NCBI RefSeq assembly: GCF_005404945.1
Contig: NZ_BJDG01000019.1
Coordinates: 1-64,000 of the forward strand
Origin: Lactiplantibacillus pingfangensis
Lineage (GTDB): Bacteria > Bacillota > Bacilli > Lactobacillales > Lactobacillaceae
Direction of reading: 5' to 3'
Length of the DNA: 64,000 nt
Shown here: positions 62,305 through 64,000 of the stretch, in pieces
Layout: every line of letters begins with the position of its first letter
Numbering within the stretch: position 1 is the stretch's first letter
Notes under the pieces: model-generated
Told to the model about the DNA's origin: nothing
Seen by the model: the letters and a program-made list of their open reading frames with translations, nothing else
The model's database searches: none
Position numbers and translations under genes: made by a program

Positions 62305-64000
62305 ATGCCCAAATTTATAAAAAACACGGTTGGTAAGGTCAATACCACGCTTGGCTTTTTCACGCTGACCGTGGTCTTATTTTGGCTAAAGACGTATATC
62401 GCCTACCAGCATGAATTTACGTTAGGGGTCAGTGGGACCGTTCAACAGTTTTTACTGATTTTAAATCCATTTCCAACGGCGATTGTGCTATTGGGAATTG
62501 CACTATATTTTCGTGGTCGTTTAAGATATTGGTTATTGATGATTATCGATACCTTACAAACGACTTGGCTGTTTGCCAATATCTTGTATTACCGTGAGTT
62601 CTCAGACTTTATGTCTGCCGGTGTCATTAAGAGTTCTGGTGCCGCCAGCAATAATCTTGGGACCAGTTTGGGTCAGATCATCCATGGGACTGATTTTTTA
62701 GTCTATGCGGATGTGGTACTACTGATTCTGTTGCTCGTCTTTAAGGTGATTCGGATTGATCCACGACCGTTTAAGTTACGTTATGCGGCGACGATGACCA
62801 TGATTGGGGTCGCGTTATTCGCCGTTGACTTAGGCATGTCGGAACATGATCGCTCTGACTTACTCACCCGGACCTTTGATAACAACTATATCGTGAAGTA
62901 TTTAGGCTTAAATACTTATGCAGGATATAGTTTTTACCAAACCGAGAAGGAAAGTGCCACTCGGGCGCAAGCTAGCAGTAGTGATATGACGAGTGTGTTG
63001 GCCTACTTGAAGAAAAATCGGGCTGGCGACAATATTAAGTACTTTGGTAAAGCTAAAGGCAAAAATGTTTTCGTCATCCATTTGGAAAGTTTCCAGCAAT
63101 TTTTAATTGATTATAAGGTCGATGGCAAAGAAGTCACGCCTAACCTTAATAAGTTCTACCATGATAAGAGTACGCTCAGCTTTGATAATTTCTATCACCA
63201 AGTAGCACAAGGGAAGACCTCTGATGCCGAAATGATGATGGAAAACTCACTGTTCGGTTTGCCAACTGGTTCGGCGATGACTCAATATGGGACGTCCAAC
63301 ACGTTCCAAGCCGCACCGGCGATCTTGTCACAAAAGGGCTACACGACAGCTGCATTTCATGGTGACGTGGCTAGTTTCTGGAATCGTGATAATGCCTACA
63401 AGTCTTGGGGCTATAATTACTTCTTCTATTCTGCTTATTATAAGGAGAAAGCCGACTATAAGATTGGCTATGGTTTGAAGGATAAGATCTTCTTCCGTGA
63501 TTCGGTCAAGTATCTTGAAAAACTCCCGCAACCATTTTATGCGAAGCTGATTACGTTAACCAATCACTATCCATATCCATTGGATAAACAAAATGTGGAT
63601 ATTCCAAAGACCACGACTGGCGATTCGACAGTCGACGGTTATGTTCAAACGGCCCATTATCTAGATCAGGCGTTCGCAGAGTTTATTGCTTACCTGAAAA
63701 AGGCTGGCTTGTATAAGAATAGTATGATTGTCTTGTATGGGGACCATTACGGGATTTCCAACAACCATCGTGCCGCGATTGCCCAACTTTTGGGTAAGAA
63801 GTCCATTACGAACTTTGATTTAGCACAGTTCCAGAAGGTACCATTCATGATTCACTCAGAGGGGATTGCAGGTGGCGTCAACCACACTTATGGTGGTGAA
63901 ATTGATGCCTTGCCGACGATCTTTGACTTGCTGGGGATCAAGAATTCGGATTATATTCAATTCGGAACTGATTTGTTATCAGCACAACATAATCAAACGG
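62305..64000 (+). CDS. ltaS: lipoteichoic acid synthase (LtaS-type), 3' end outside the window
   Basis: About 565 residues are visible with the frame still open at the edge. Five N-terminal membrane helices (residues 15-195), then the extracellular sulfatase-fold domain: VFVIHLESFQ (metal Glu), HQVAQGKTSDAEMMMEN with the catalytic Thr, HGDVASFWNR, and VLYGDHYG with metal Asp/His. It polymerises glycerol phosphate from phosphatidylglycerol onto the glycolipid anchor made by the GT4 pair upstream. ATG 62305 fits GGAGG seven bases upstream; ATG 62302 is the alternative. Confidence 0.9.
   Translation, partial: MPKFIKNTVGKVNTTLGFFTLTVVLFWLKTYIAYQHEFTLGVSGTVQQFLLILNPFPTAIVLLGIALYFRGRLRYWLLMIIDTLQTTWLFANILYYREFSDFMSAGVIKSSGAASNNLGTSLGQIIHGTDFLVYADVVLLILLLVFKVIRIDPRPFKLRYAATMTMIGVALFAVDLGMSEHDRSDLLTRTFDNNYIVKYLGLNTYAGYSFYQTEKESATRAQASSSDMTSVLAYLKKNRAGDNIKYFGKAKGKNVFVIHLESFQQFLIDYKVDGKEVTPNLNKFYHDKSTLSFDNFYHQVAQGKTSDAEMMMENSLFGLPTGSAMTQYGTSNTFQAAPAILSQKGYTTAAFHGDVASFWNRDNAYKSWGYNYFFYSAYYKEKADYKIGYGLKDKIFFRDSVKYLEKLPQPFYAKLITLTNHYPYPLDKQNVDIPKTTTGDSTVDGYVQTAHYLDQAFAEFIAYLKKAGLYKNSMIVLYGDHYGISNNHRAAIAQLLGKKSITNFDLAQFQKVPFMIHSEGIAGGVNHTYGGEIDALPTIFDLLGIKNSDYIQFGTDLLSAQHNQT

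Noticed and set aside
1-64000. CRISPR array, rRNA and tRNA genes
   Set aside because: No array of regularly spaced identical repeats, no rRNA stretch and no tRNA cloverleaf was recognised on reading; tRNA detection by eye is not exhaustive.

Overview
The window is chromosomal DNA from a lactic acid bacterium, most likely of the Lactiplantibacillus plantarum group. This rests on moderate GC, frequent GTG/TTG starts with strong AGGAGG-type sites, and a gene set typical of that group: an opp peptide transporter, an L-2-hydroxyisocaproate-type dehydrogenase, a WxL cell-surface cluster, clpE directly before ptsH-ptsI, and tandem glycolipid glycosyltransferases upstream of a lipoteichoic acid synthase. 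Species was assigned by recognition only; no search was run.

Layout. 1-4600: a small unknown gene, an ADP-ribosylglycohydrolase, and a two-gene operon of zinc-ribbon membrane proteins, one TcaA-like. 4600-8600: a competence-flavoured locus with small DUF2922/DUF1659 genes, an alternative sigma factor, a ComK-like regulator, recX and a DUF402 phosphatase. Two of the small genes share a nearly identical block of about 42 bp upstream, plausibly a promoter for the adjacent sigma factor. 8600-20300: housekeeping and transport genes (Smr-less MutS2-like ATPase, XRE regulator, solitary Phd/YefM antitoxin, HicDH, AI-2E transporter, prfC, sugar-uptake protein, MucBP protein, LysR, TauE/SafE plus DUF1634). 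20800-26640: oppABCDF.

26700-45600 is accessory DNA: a two-component system divergent from a BcrA-type ABC exporter, ArsR plus DHA2 efflux pump behind a 42-bp perfect palindrome, a decayed RelB/PemK-like toxin-antitoxin pair, an amidohydrolase, an IS200/IS605 element (intact TnpB, TnpA with an altered HUH motif) sitting in a truncated XRE gene, an MqsR-like toxin-antitoxin pair, two TetR-controlled loci with long inverted-repeat operators, and a mosaic LPQTS-anchored CAP-domain surface protein.

45900-49900 is a WxL surface cluster whose first gene (choice-of-anchor A family) carries an in-frame ochre codon. Behind it, 49935-50604, lie two head-to-head copies of a structured non-coding element of about 190 nt. 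The copies share four helices (a closing stem and three hairpins) with about a dozen compensatory base-pair changes, so they look like a real structured RNA family that I cannot name. I consider this the most interesting object in the window.

50687-64000 is conserved core: CtsR-controlled clpE, the PTS general components HPr and enzyme I, and an envelope block (two GT4 glycosyltransferases, an LPG-synthase-like membrane protein, a D,D-carboxypeptidase, and the LTA synthase gene running off the end) that together would make the glycolipid anchor and polymer of lipoteichoic acid. An aminotransferase and a DUF1797 gene lie between.
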